Shown here in pieces: positions 10,833 to 21,508 of a stretch of 64,000 nt of DNA. The notes under the pieces were generated by a model. The model saw nothing but the letters and a program-made list of their open reading frames with translations, did no database searches and was not told where the DNA came from. A program made the translations under genes and the position numbers. The stretch is taken from assembly GCA_030704615.1 (NCBI GenBank), contig CM060731.1:1488001-1552000 (forward strand), in the 5' to 3' direction. How positions within the stretch are numbered: the first letter of the stretch is position 1; each line of letters starts with the position of its first letter. This DNA comes from Takakia lepidozioides. Its lineage: Eukaryota > Streptophyta > Takakiopsida > Takakiales > Takakiaceae.

Positions 10833-13624
10833 ATGGAAAGTAGAGGCAGAATGGAGGGCAAGCAAGGCTTCACAGCGAGCCAGTCTACCCAGATCAGAGG
10901 GGTGCTGTCAGTTTTGCAGTGGTGGGGTTTCAACGTGCTCGTCATTATTATGAACAAGTGGATTTTCCAGGTTCATGGCTTTGCTTTTCGATTTCGGGAT
11001 TTTTTGGCCGATCGCATGTCGGGCTCGAAGATTACGCTGTCCGATGTTGCAATAGTCTTAGAAGTGGTCAGGTCTGAAGGGAGATTCTGTTTGCGTGAAC
11101 TCAAACCATATACACCCTCTGCAATAACCTATATTATCGCCTATCGATTGCCCCGTGTCCGGCGCCTGGGAGAGTATATAAACGAGCGGCACCACACGTA
11201 TGAATGGAGGAACTTTGGGGAACGAAGTTCCTCCGGGGAGCCTTGTCGCGCGTCATCCAAAACTGTGCCCCCAGCATGTTATGGCAGCGCATGCTGCATT
11301 ATTCTTGATTGGGGTATAAATTCTCCTCTTGACGGTCAGTTTGACAAAGCTGTTGTCCTTTTGGCATCTGCGGGCTGGAAGCCCTGTTGAGGAGGCCCGA
11401 AGGGGCAACAGCTAAACCCCGTTAGGCTGCTCTCGATGGGCTTATTTAACGAAAGAGAGAACTATGGGGATCAGTACTCGTAGTTTAGTGAGAGTGGTGA
11501 CATGCTAGGCACTATCATTTCAGAAAGCCAGTTAGAGGAGGAAGCTGGTCGGGAAGCACACCCCTCATGGAAATTGACAACTGATCAGGGGCGGGGGGTG
11601 TGAAATGTGGATGGGAGAGCAGAAACTGGATTTCAAGTTCCCTCTGACTGTGTCAACAGTGCACTTCATTTGTTCAGCAATTGGTGCACACATAGTCATC
11701 AAAGTGTTACGCATGAAGCCCTTAATTGAAGTCAACCCAGCAGATCGATGGAGCTGCATTTTGCCCATGTCATTTGTTTTTTGCATCAACATTGTGCTGG
11801 GAAACGTGAGCCTGCGATACATCCCGGTCTCCTTCATGCAGACAATTAAGTCCTTCACACCTGCCACTACTGGTGTGCTTGCCTCTCCCTTTCTATGTTC
11901 TTCCTCTCTCTGATTTTACTCTCTTGCATGAAACGAGAGTTTTGTGCAACTTAAATGAGGCATACGAAGTATACCTTTTCTCCAGAGTGATTCTTCGGTC
12001 TTTTGTGGAAGTCCAAGAAAGGGGTCCTTCACACACTATCCGTAATGGCTAACAAGGCCAATTTCCATTGCTTATATTTAGGATTGAATGTTCACCGATA
12101 TTTCTGAGGTTTATTGTTTATGACTGTAGCAGTCAAAGGTGTACCCAGGCGCATCCAACTGTGCATTGCTCGTATTTTGGTAGTGACTGTGGTCTCATGC
12201 CAGGATGGTAACTTCAGTGCGTGCATACTGACATACCAGGTCCATCACCAGTCTGGATCAGAGAAACAGAGGCACCTGTGCGAGCAATTTAGTGGAGATG
12301 GCATCTAATTCTATATGTATGATGGGTGTCGTTAGTTATCTCTTTGGTTGGGGGTGTTGTCATCCAAACAGTGCTATTACAGTGGTTACTTTGGGGCAAG
12401 ACATTTGATCGGCGGATCTGGCTCTCGCTGCTGCCTGTGGTGGGTGGCATTATGCTCACCTCCGTTACCGAGCTCAGCTTTAACCTGAGAGGATTCTTGG
12501 CAGCATTCATAGGTTGCCTTGCAACTTCTACCAAGACTATTTTGGCAGAGTCCCTACTTCATGGCTATAAATTTGACAGGTGAGTCTCCACTAGTACCTG
12601 CCCATTATTTTAGACCTCTAGCCTTCAGCTTAGACGCTTGCTTGTGGCTGACAATGTACTAAGACTCCAGGGGAGAGAGAGAGAGAAGGGGGAGGGATGG
12701 GGGCATTGGGTTATTGACAATGGTTGACCACTAGGATGAAGACTACACGTGTTGTATCTCTGACAAGTGTTGAACTTATGGTGACATGTGGGCAGCATAA
12801 ATACGGTCTACTATATGGCACCGTATGCAACCTTTATGTTGGCGATTCCAGCTCTTCTGCTGGAGGGGTGGGGGGTGTTGCAATGGGCAGAGGCTCAACC
12901 GTCATTATTTGTGCCTCTGCTGATAATTATCTGCTCCGGGGTGTCAGCATTCTGTCTCAACTTCTCAATCTTCTATGTCATCCATGCCACCACGGCTGTA
13001 ACATTCAATGTTGCTGGCAATATGAAGGTAGGTGTTATTCTCCTGTTGGTTCAACTAGTTTTGGGTACTATTCTCTTTCTTGTAGTGTGTCAGGCTAGTC
13101 TGAAACAGAGAGATATTAGATGTCGGTGGAAATTGGAGACAAAATGAATTTTTGCTTCTGGCCCAACTCCCTTCCTGAGTCCTCTCCGGTCGTTTTTCCA
13201 TCAGGTGGCACAAAGATGCTCTGGAAAAACTTCTTATGAGCTATCAGCATGACCTGCCCCTTCGGTAATGAAGCTTGTCAGAAGGTGTTGCCATGCCAAG
13301 TTGTATCCGTCTCCGCATATTGATGCTTGGTCTTGCATGGTGTACATATGCAATTTCATCATTTGTGCACCCTGTGTTTGACAAGGGAATTGGTGGTGCT
13401 TGTTTATGTAGGTGGCAGTGGCCATCGTCATGTCATGGCTCATCTTCAGGAACCCTATCTCCATCATGAATGCAGTTGGCTGCATTATTACGCTGGCCGG
13501 CTGTACCTTCTATGGTTATGTACGCCACAGACTTGCCCAACAATCAGCTAAAATCCTCAGTAATGAACGACACAAGATTGACCTCCTTCCTTTGGTGGAT
13601 GTGGAGAAAGCTAATGAGCTCTAG
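10833..13624 (+). CDS. UDP-GALT1: UDP-galactose transporter 1-like nucleotide-sugar transporter (TPT/NST family), five exons
   Basis: Predicted Golgi antiporter that imports UDP-galactose for glycan synthesis, a member of the triose-phosphate-translocator/DMT superfamily. Exons 10833-10970, 11623-11872, 12372-12579, 12796-13027 and 13412-13624 join in frame at GT-AG borders to 346 residues, close to the about 336 of the Arabidopsis protein as I recall it. Family blocks are all present: QWWGFNV and IIMNKWIFQ (exon 1), SFVFCINIVLGNVSLRYIPV and FMQTIKSFTPATT (exon 2), ATSTKTILAESLLHGYKFD (exon 3), SINTVYYMAPYA and NFSIFYVIHATTAVTFNVAG (exon 4), SWLIFRNPISIMNAVGC (exon 5). About ten hydrophobic segments are expected. 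No frameshift or stop was seen, so it is probably functional. Substrate preference is inferred from homology. Confidence 0.9.
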
Positions 13625-14179
13625 AGGCTTTGTAAAAGTTATACCCATATTTATTTCTCTCCCTCTTTTCCTCTGTCAAAGTAACTTATCTCCCTTTTCC
13701 AGCATCAGTGTTTGCTGGCACTCAAATTGCATCACAAAATGAATGTTGTGAGTAAAGAGGTACGGCTGAGCATCTCAATATGCTGAGAGAGTTCTATGAG
13801 GTCCGCTAGTCACAAATTTATGCATAACAGGGTTTGTCCAGCTAGAAGAGTGAGAAAGCAGAGTTACCTGAACTTCCAAAAACCATTCAATTCTTGTTGT
13901 GCATAGGGGAACCAGAACACTTCCTCTAAGACCAACAATATTTTTGGATACCCTAGGTACATGAAAGTGAAACCAAAACAACGGGATACAAGCTTGTGTT
14001 AACGCAATGTTGCTCGGCTGCACGTCCAGAGCCTTCAGAGCTCCCTCAAAACCTTCAAATTCGCAATTCTACATGGAAAAAATGACACAAGAATGCAGAA
14101 ACATACACTTCAAGTACCAGATTTGTTTCTTGGAGGTCATGTCTGTACAACACTCGTTTCATTGCTTGTTCGCTGTTGT
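13625..14179. other. Transporter 3' flank and boundary with the decayed ParB-family copy
   Basis: The first part is presumably the transporter 3' untranslated region. On the minus strand, 13.8-14.16 kb reads an open stretch (SVLVPLCTTRIEWFLEVQ) ending at a possible GTAACT donor. It may be a further exon of the decayed family copy, but I could not align it to copy 1. Confidence 0.35.
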
Positions 14180-15131
14180 ACTGGTTTTTGAATTTGTAGG
14201 ACCTGGAGATTCCTTTGTCTCTCTCAAACTCCTTGAAGAAACAGTTGTTCTAGACAGCGAGCTTCCATCTCCTGATATAGGCCTCCAGTGTGATCTGGGG
14301 GCAAGCCATCTGGATTTTGTAGTCTGCCATTGACTCCCCAAGTGCAGCCACCGCTCGTTTTTCCAACTGCAGCAAGAAAGATCATAAGAATTTGGGAGAG
14401 AGCACGGAGCAGCACAAGCATTTGAAAATGGTTTTGTGGAAACCTTACCTGGCCCCAGAAGGTTGCTTTGTGTAGCCACTGGTCGAATGTGTGGTCGTTA
14501 ACAGCTTTTATTGCTTGTGTCTTCGAGTCCCTCTCAGGAGATGAGAACATGTTGGTATCTCTCACAAATGGATCGGAATTCCAGATCTCCAACCACCTGA
14601 TTTTGGTTGCATTGTCCACCATTGAAATGGAAAGGCGATGCAGTTTCTCTTGGATCATTTCTGGCTTGGAGCCATACTTGTCATAATGTGCTTTCACCTG
14701 TTCCAGAAATTCCGTGCCAAGACTTAGATCTGCTATGCGGATGTGTTTGTCGAACGCACTCATGAGGTTCTTCTTTTGATTGTTCATCTCGAATTTCATA
14801 ATGTCCTCAAGCCCAGTTGCAGACCTTTGCTCTTCTGTGTGGGAAGCATAGTACTCTGCTTTCGCTTTCAAACCAGTTTCTGCTATTTCTTGCTGCATAC
14901 ATTACATGGAGAAAGAATCAAACACTGCCGTTTCTTGATAAAATTTGCAGTAACAACAATCAAACAGATGTCAAGAAGCTTACCGTGTACATGTAGTCAA
15001 GAAAAGCCTCCCTTGTCAGGCTGTACCATGTGCTTGTCTTCTTTTCAGCACACCTCTTCATCTGTTGAGGACTGAGCACGTACGTGAATGACTCCAGTGA
15101 TATCAGCCCTATCTTCTAGATACGGAATAGA

Positions 15132-16380
15132 GTGTGGCAGAGATTGGTCGTCACATGGGAGGTTTCATTGGACCTGGAAAAACCTTCAACTCATAAGATG
15201 ATTTCTAATTGTGCAAACGCAGATCGGAACGGGAACAATGTTGGTAACTTACTTGTTTATGTCGTGCATGGCTGTCAAGAGCTGCGTGACACGTCCTTTG
15301 TGGTCGAGTACCATGGAAACCACGCTCCAGTGCCATTCGATCTCGTCCGAGTGCAACTATCTTTCAGGGTCTCATCCTTATATCAGCTGTGTTTTTTTGC
15401 CTTGCAGCATATGTCCATTGAGGAGATGGCGGACATGCCATCTTGCAATCTAGCGGAGACAGTGCACAATGCCTGGTTGCAGCAATCCGGCAAAAAAAGA
15501 AGAGATTTGTATGCGGCTACGGCCGATGACCTTATCCGTGCTCTGCAGCAGCAAACTAGATACAAGTCATTCTTGAGGGGTGGCCTTGGAGGCAAAGGCC
15601 CGGATAGGAGCGAGTTGATGTGGCGGGTAGCCAGAAGATCGGGGGATCCCAGCAAAATAGCGCGGGCAGTAAGCATATGTGCAGATGGCACCCCTCTCGT
15701 GGGAAGACTTCCCCATCTGGAAGGCGAAGAGAGATTCGGGTCTTGCAAACGGAAATTGGATACCCCTCCCGGATCGGACGCAGATTCCCATAGGGTGGAC
15801 AGGGTCAACTTCTCGACGCCACGTGTTCCCTTGGATCAGAGATGGAATTGCAGAACATCCACAGGTGAGGGCCATTCTGCCCCAGGCCGGACCCCTGCAT
15901 CAAGCACTGTCACTGCAAAGACCAGAACATGGTGCCGCATGTAATAGAGTCCATGTGCTTGGACGAGGTTTGACATATAGAACGCACAAGTGCTGGATCG
16001 CGTGTGAAATGCGCGGTGATCAAGGCCACCAATCATGAAAAATGTACATCATTAATATCCAAAGGGAAAGAACGCACTGCAGCTCCTACATTCACTGGTT
16101 TGTTTCTCCCTTACGGCCCAGGAGAGGCAAAGAACCACAAGTTCTAGTTTTGCGCTGACGATTGCGGGAGATGTGTGCGTGGGACAGTGAGGCCCTCCGT
16201 GGTGAGGAAGCCTACTCCACCAACCGTGTGGCCTGTGAAGATGGGCACAGGTCTCACTCACCAAGAGATCGCAATGCTGGAAGAGGCGGGTTTCTCCCTA
16301 GCCAGACATTCCATTACACATGAAGGTGCTTCAAGTACAAGCGGTTCACGGGTACCTCCGCCTGACGCTCACTTGTGGCC
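15132..16380 (+). pseudogene. C-terminal fragment of a MULE-like transposase family
   Basis: Plus-strand coding-like fragment inside the minus-strand decayed gene. It reads ADMPSCNLAETVHNAWLQQ, RDLYAATADDLIRALQQQTR and RSELMWRVARRSGDPSK, and, after frame changes, TPPTVWPVKMGTGLTHQEIA and EEAGFSLARHS near 16.2-16.3 kb. I associate this pattern, from memory and with low certainty, with the region downstream of the SWIM finger in MULE-like proteins of seed-free plants. It has no start of its own and shifts frame at least twice, so it is a broken fragment. Confidence 0.4.
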
Positions 16381-16856
16381 AACCAGACTCTTTCCCATAA
16401 ATGTTTTTGTGGAGGCCTTTTTGGATAGCTTGAACTCAAACTCCCTATTTACATCCCGCCAGCATGCATCCAACTTTGCTCTATGTCCTCTGTTACAATA
16501 CACTCCTCTCCTTTCGTGTTCAGAGTGGATACATAGAACACTGCAGATCCCTTGACATAGCCGTGAACAAAATCGTTCTTCAACTTCGTGATGTCGTTCC
16601 TCAATGCGGGTCGAACCGCGGGCATGGAGATCATCCTGCATAGTGGGATAACCAGGTTTCCGCCGGGATCCTCCATCGACAGAATCACCTTCGAGGAGTT
16701 CACTTTCCTCCTCGACCTTGTCTTCATAGTGTCCCTCAAATGACTCTTTCTCACCATCACCTTCTGCCACTGCCGCATCTCCCCCCACTGATTTACTTTT
16801 TCTTTTCCTCTGCAGAGAATGAATATCCCTGTGAATGACAGATTGAGCTCCCATGG

Positions 16857-17420
16857 ATCAACCCTGCGTTGACGCAAGGTTGATTGATGGGGATGTAGCT
16901 TAGTCTGAAATGCATACCGGAACAGTCCATTGAACCCACTAAATGCTTTGCGTTGACACAGGGTTCTTTTGGGGGCTTCAGATAATCGACTTTCCCTATT
17001 TTGCGGTTCCTGGTGCGGGACTTCGGATGCTGGGAGTGGCATCAAAATCAGCCTCACGTCAACGCAAGGTTGATTTGAGTGGTGAATCTGCTTCATTTCA
17101 CCTTCATAAACATATACTTTGGAGGTCGACATCAACCTTGCGTTGACGCAAGGTTGATGTCGAGCTCTCAGATTGGTGTTCAACAAACAAAAAATCAAAT
17201 GGAAAAGCACATTGCAACCTATGGTTTATTCTTGGCACTTGATGATGCATCGGGAGCATTCAACAGTTCCATGGCTGCCAATCGGATACGGGAGGTAGGA
17301 ATGAACAAAAAAAGCACACGAATCAACCTCGCGTCAACGCAAGGTTGATTCGAGTGCAACATCTGCACTCGTTTCATGCCCAGAACATACACTTTGGAGG
17401 TCGACATCAACCTTGCGTTA
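16857..17420. repeat. Palindromic 28-bp motif in a 275-bp-period tandem repeat
   Basis: Copies at 16857-16884, about 16946 (degenerate), 17047-17074, 17131-17158, 17322-17349 and a half-site at 17406. The best copies have 13-nt arms ATCAACCTTGCGT and its complement around a 2-nt centre, so each can form a hairpin. Positions 16857/17131/17406 and 17047/17322 are spaced 274-275 bp. The flanking sequence (TTTGGAGGTCGAC before, ACTTGATGATGC after) repeats too, showing a tandem duplication. On the minus strand the unit includes a repeated short coding piece (ASSSVKKKP / ASSSAKNKP). Confidence 0.8.
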
Positions 17421-17956
17421 TTGTCGACCTCTCTGATTAGCATGGAACAGACAAAAACAAAAAAGGAAAAAAGAGGGTTGATAGTCACCTCCGGTTTCTT
17501 TTTTACACTTGATGATGCTCCTGAGGCATTCAACTTTTCCATGAGGTCTGGAGGCAGCATGCTTCCAAGGAGGTCCCGATGGTGCGAAAAAACGGCAGAC
17601 GGCAGCGTTTCTGCGTCCATCTCTCCTCCCCGCTCTCTCAAGACCTGGTTCTCCACTCGCAGTGCTTCCTCCCGAGCCCAGCTGACTTCCTCGTCCTCCC
17701 CCCCTTCTATTGGAGGTTGCTCTTCGGTCGCCTCCGAGATCACTTCAAGACCTTCCTCTCCAAACTGTGGTTGCAGAATCGGGTTTTGGCCTTCGTCCTC
17801 ATCTCCACCGGAGGTTTCTTCTCCCATTCTAAGTTCCCGTCTCGCCTTCCTCATCCTCTCCTTAGCACGTGCCCTGTGCTTGTTTGATGTGAAATAAAGT
17901 GTTCTTCGATGTTTTTTTCTCCCTCGGGATGGGGTCACCGTCTCTGCAGAATCCAA

Positions 17957-18618
17957 GGTTGCAATGACAATAAGACGAAGAAGGAAAAAAGGGGGCTACG
18001 GGAGGTTCACCGCAAGGCCTTCCACGCCAAGATGATCGCTCGGAACGACCTGTGCGCCACATGCATGGCGAACACGTGTCCATCTAACCGTTATGAATAT
18101 CTCCGAAAATCATTTTTTTCTCATCCACCGAAATTCGTTCGGGTCCACCTCTCATCCGAAAAAGTTCATTGTTGAATAATAGCTTTTGGGATGTTTCAGA
18201 GGACTGTGAAGTATGTACAGTTGTACAGCGGTGTAGGTGCCGTTAAAATTGAGTAGAAATGGGCATCTCATCTGGACTCTCTGACATGACAGCCAAATGG
18301 CGGCTCTGTTAGTCAATCTTGCTGAGTTGGTTGTCCAATGCACTGGTGGGGCACCTGTGAGAAAACAGTTGGATTCTTTGATTAGGGCTGACATTATCCA
18401 CTCCGCATTTGGGCACTCTGTGACCATCCACTTGGGTTCGCATGGGGACACATTTCTATGATGTGCCAAACCGCGTTAGGAGACCTGCAAGCGGGAGCGA
18501 CACCTGCAATTGTGTGTAAGGACGTCTTCTATACAACCAAAAAACTCCACTCTAGTACAACCTGCAATCAGAAGCAACGTCGGACTGTGAACTGTGCATT
18601 TTGAAGCAACATTGACAG
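17957..18618. other. No gene seen
   Basis: Nothing recognisable on either strand. The open frames are short and without family motifs. The stretch separates the divergent decayed ParB-family copy and the MULE-like gene. Confidence 0.5.
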
Positions 18619-21094
18619 ATGGCCTCCCAGCCCATGGGCTCCCTTGACGCGGACTTCTTCAGTGAGGACCACCCTGTGCCATTTTCTTACGAGGTGGAAG
18701 ATGACGGTTTTGTGGTGGTGCATGAACACTGCTCGCAACGCAGTTTTGGTTGGAAAATGGAACTCTATTCCTTGAAAGGGAAGTGTACGATGCCAATGGA
18801 AAACTGCTCAAGTACGCGTTCCAGAAACCTTCGCATACTGCACCAACCACACAATGGAGAGTGACTCCATGCAGATACAGGGTGCTCAGTGCTCCTCGGA
18901 GACAGTCTGCAGGATCGTTCGTTACTCCTGGCACGGCAGCATCAGTGGCCCAGGAGAAAACACCCATGGTTGTCAAGAAGGAGTCAAGTACCGTTAACAC
19001 TGTAGTTGAGCTTTCGGACTCATCCTCCGATGACGCCTGTGAAATACCGCCCGTGGATCAGCCATGTCCACATCAGGAAGCAGATGTGGAGGAGATCACC
19101 AGTGTCATTCCTAAACTGAAAGCCATGGGTGGGATGGCAGGATTCAAGAGTGAGTTGAGGGGGATTGACTGGAGCACTTTCAATGTTCAGAGGGTGGCAT
19201 TCTTGCCGGAATCTTTTGATAGTAATACTGTTTTTGAGCTGCCTCCTCCTGGTCGCGTGGGGGGCATTTCCAGTTTCATGGAAGGAATGGACAAAAAGCA
19301 CGATGGGCACCCTTGGTGCCGCACAAAAACCTCCAATATTCACAACCACGACAACCTCATATTCAGGCGAACAGTCTGTAATGGACACCTGAAATGCGAG
19401 AACATGAAATGCAGACACTTCGTATTGTCGGGTGTGCAAAACCAAAGCAAATGGGATGGTGTCAGTGAGAATCCATTCAAGCCTAGTGTGACACCCCCAT
19501 ACAGTAACACTTTTGTGTGCAAGTTCTGTAGGGTACTACATTGCTGCCTTACAATGTGTGGCGCCAGAATGTATTATGTGGTGCATCAATTCAAAACCCT
19601 GACTAGAGCCTGTGTCCATTTCAGTTTTCACAACCACCCTGTGTCCAAGGGGGATTACAGGGAGAGCGGTGAGACAGTCTCGCGTTTGATAAGACAAGAG
19701 TTGGATACCAATCCAAATGGAACCACATCTGCAATTGCCATGGGGGCGAGCAAGTCCTTTCTGGAAAGCCATATTATGTGTGCATCGGATTCGGTTGGAG
19801 AAAAACTGGAGGGACCAGCTTTGGACACTGTTATGGACCATTTCTCGACTTTGACTTCTCCAAACATTAGGAATCAGGTGAACGCTTTAAGAATGGGCTA
19901 TGGGAGCCGAGGTTATATGGACAATATTATGGATTTGAAGAAAAGGAGCATGTACGACTACATCCAAGACAGCGTTTTCCCGGGGCAAGGAGCCATGAAA
20001 ATGTTCATGTTCAAAATGTCCACAAAAGTTGAGGGCAGCGGAGTCAGCCTGGTTAAACGTATGCAAAAGGGTGGCAATCTTGGCAACTGTTTCCTTATGT
20101 TCGATCACGTCAAGAGGGTTAAAGACTGGACCACAATGGCATGTCATGTTTACGACCCTATGTACCAGCGTGTCATGACAATTGCAGTGTGTGACATGCA
20201 GTCAGAGGACATAGATTCACAGCAGCTCATGTGGGAAGCTCTCATTCATGTTATGGCCTCCAATGGTCTCCCATCTCCCAATTTTGTTGGTTTCATGGCC
20301 GATAGTGCTCAAGCTAACTTCAACGCTGTCCGCATTGTATTCGGGACGGGAGATCCAAAAGTGCCAATGCCTGGAAGAGAACGTACGTGTCTTTTCCATT
20401 GGACACAATCCCTGGACAAACACACAAAGGCAGACATCAAGCCAGATATGCAGAGTATGCATCGTCAACTGTGCAAACAGTACAAAGATGCCAAAACTAT
20501 GGGAAAAACGAATACATTGTTCCAGACAATTCGTGCCTGGTGGGACTCATTTTGTTCGGCATCGGAGGACAGCATGAGGGCACTGGAAGACTGGTTCGTA
20601 TTTTGGCACTTCCGTTGCCGACAGTGGGGAGCGGCCATGATAACGGTGAGCGGTTTGCATTCACATTCCTTTGGGTGAATGGGAAGTTGGTTCGACGATT
20701 CCCTCCAACCGCAGAACACTATGGAAAAATCGAGTCCGCGAGAATGCTTCACGCTCGTGTTGCGGGAACAATGGAAGTGCCTGTTTCCAATTTTCCCAAT
20801 TGTACCTGTCCTGATTTTGTTGGTATGCTTTCAAGTAGTTTGGGAAAGAGAGGGAAGTTCATACCGTGAAAACACCTTTACTTCGTCTTCTTGAGAAGGA
20901 TGGTTTGTGATCCAAAGCGGGACTTCTTCATTCACCAAGCCACTATGAGTTTCAACGAAGTCAACACACTTCTACAGCGAGATACAACCCATAGAAAGCA
21001 TGCACTTGACATGAAGAAATATGTGTTTTCCTTGACTATAACTTGTAATGGAATGACTGTTCAAGTCCAATGTCTCTCAATGTATGTCGTCTAA
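18619..21094 (+). pseudogene. MULE-like transposase with zinc-binding N-terminus and SWIM finger
   Basis: The ATG at 18619 opens MASQPMGSLDADFFSE. The frame shifts by one base at a T4 run at 18744-18747, then stays open to 20678. Domains: a Cys/His-rich region (CNGHLKCENMKCRHF, then FHNHPVSKGDYRE), and a MULE-type RNase H-like core with MFDHVKRVKDW, VGFMADSAQANFNAVR and TCLFHWTQSL, the usual MULE blocks. After a probable intron or frame change near 20650 it continues to a SWIM finger: NCTCPDF, then 19 residues later a TGA stands where the third ligand Cys should precede KH (20867). The frame goes on to 21094. The first zinc-binding region may be GCM- or FLYWCH-like, which I cannot settle. Lesions make an active protein unlikely. 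Confidence 0.6.
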
Positions 21095-21195
21095 CATCTT
21101 TGCTATGCGTGGGTCAATGCATTTGTCGCATTGGTTTGTCATTCTGTTTTCATTAGCAAACACAAGAAACTACCTTCAGATAGACAGATGATCAA

Positions 21196-21350
21196 ATCAA
21201 CCTCGTGTTAACACGAGGTTTACTTGAAGTTTTCCAAATCCCCCTTGTGCCGACACAAGGTTAATTTTAGTTCTAAGAAAACAACATCGTGTCAACACGA
21301 GGTTGATATGAAGTTCTAGGAAATGAAGCTCCTGTTAACAGAAGGTTGAA
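21196..21350. repeat. 42-bp minisatellite of palindromes
   Basis: Four units start at 21196, 21238, 21280 and about 21322, so the period is 42 bp. Each holds a 26-28-bp near-palindrome (for example ATCAACCTCGTGT with its complement ACACGAGGTT) and a TGAAGTTTT-like spacer. The arms match the consensus of the palindromes at 16.86-17.42 kb. Confidence 0.85.
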
Positions 21351-21445
21351 CTCCAGGAAAGCCCGAAACCCTTCATCTGTTTCACCTTCATGTGGTGAAA
21401 TCAGCAGTTGGGGGGCCCACGGTTATAGGCCCACCTTCTTTGTGG

Positions 21446-21508
21446 TGACGTGGCATGGCCTGGACCAGGCTCATGCCACGTCATCGTTGTGTGAGCGTAC
21501 GCTCACAC
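21446..21508. repeat. Two adjacent palindromes
   Basis: 21446-21483 has 12-nt arms TGACGTGGCATG and CATGCCACGTCA around a partly paired centre (CCTGG/CCAGG). The arms contain a TGACGTGG element, similar to ACGT-core bZIP sites. 21489-21508 is a perfect 20-bp palindrome, GTGTGAGCGTACGCTCACAC. No gene lies close downstream, so these may be transposon parts rather than regulatory sites. Confidence 0.7.

Larger units (their letters stand above)
14180..17956 (-). pseudogene. ParB-like / methyltransferase family, copy 2, decayed
   Basis: Paralogue of the 223-4596 gene on the opposite strand. Its basic N-terminal region (GRKKHRRTLYF, near 17.9 kb) matches KRHRRTLRKLYF of copy 1. IPLCRMISMPAVRPALRND and AVFYVSTLN (about 16.65-16.5 kb) match the ParB-like domain. 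Near 15.1 kb GLISLESFTYVLSPQQ and TSTWYSL match copy 1, and near 14.6 kb KIRWLEIWNS matches TRWLSIWNA. Lesions: a frameshift near 16.45 kb, a TAG in the exon near 15.12 kb and another TAG near 14.25 kb. The DGNHR box and the methyltransferase part are not recognisable. An opposite-strand MULE-like fragment (15.1-16.4 kb) splits it, and tandem palindromic repeats interrupt its upstream part. Confidence 0.65.

Noticed and set aside
10971-11622. Open frame continuing past transporter exon 1
   Set aside because: The FQ|GTTCAT site fits a donor and the next family block resumes exactly at 11623 after an AG; the intervening frame has no family similarity.
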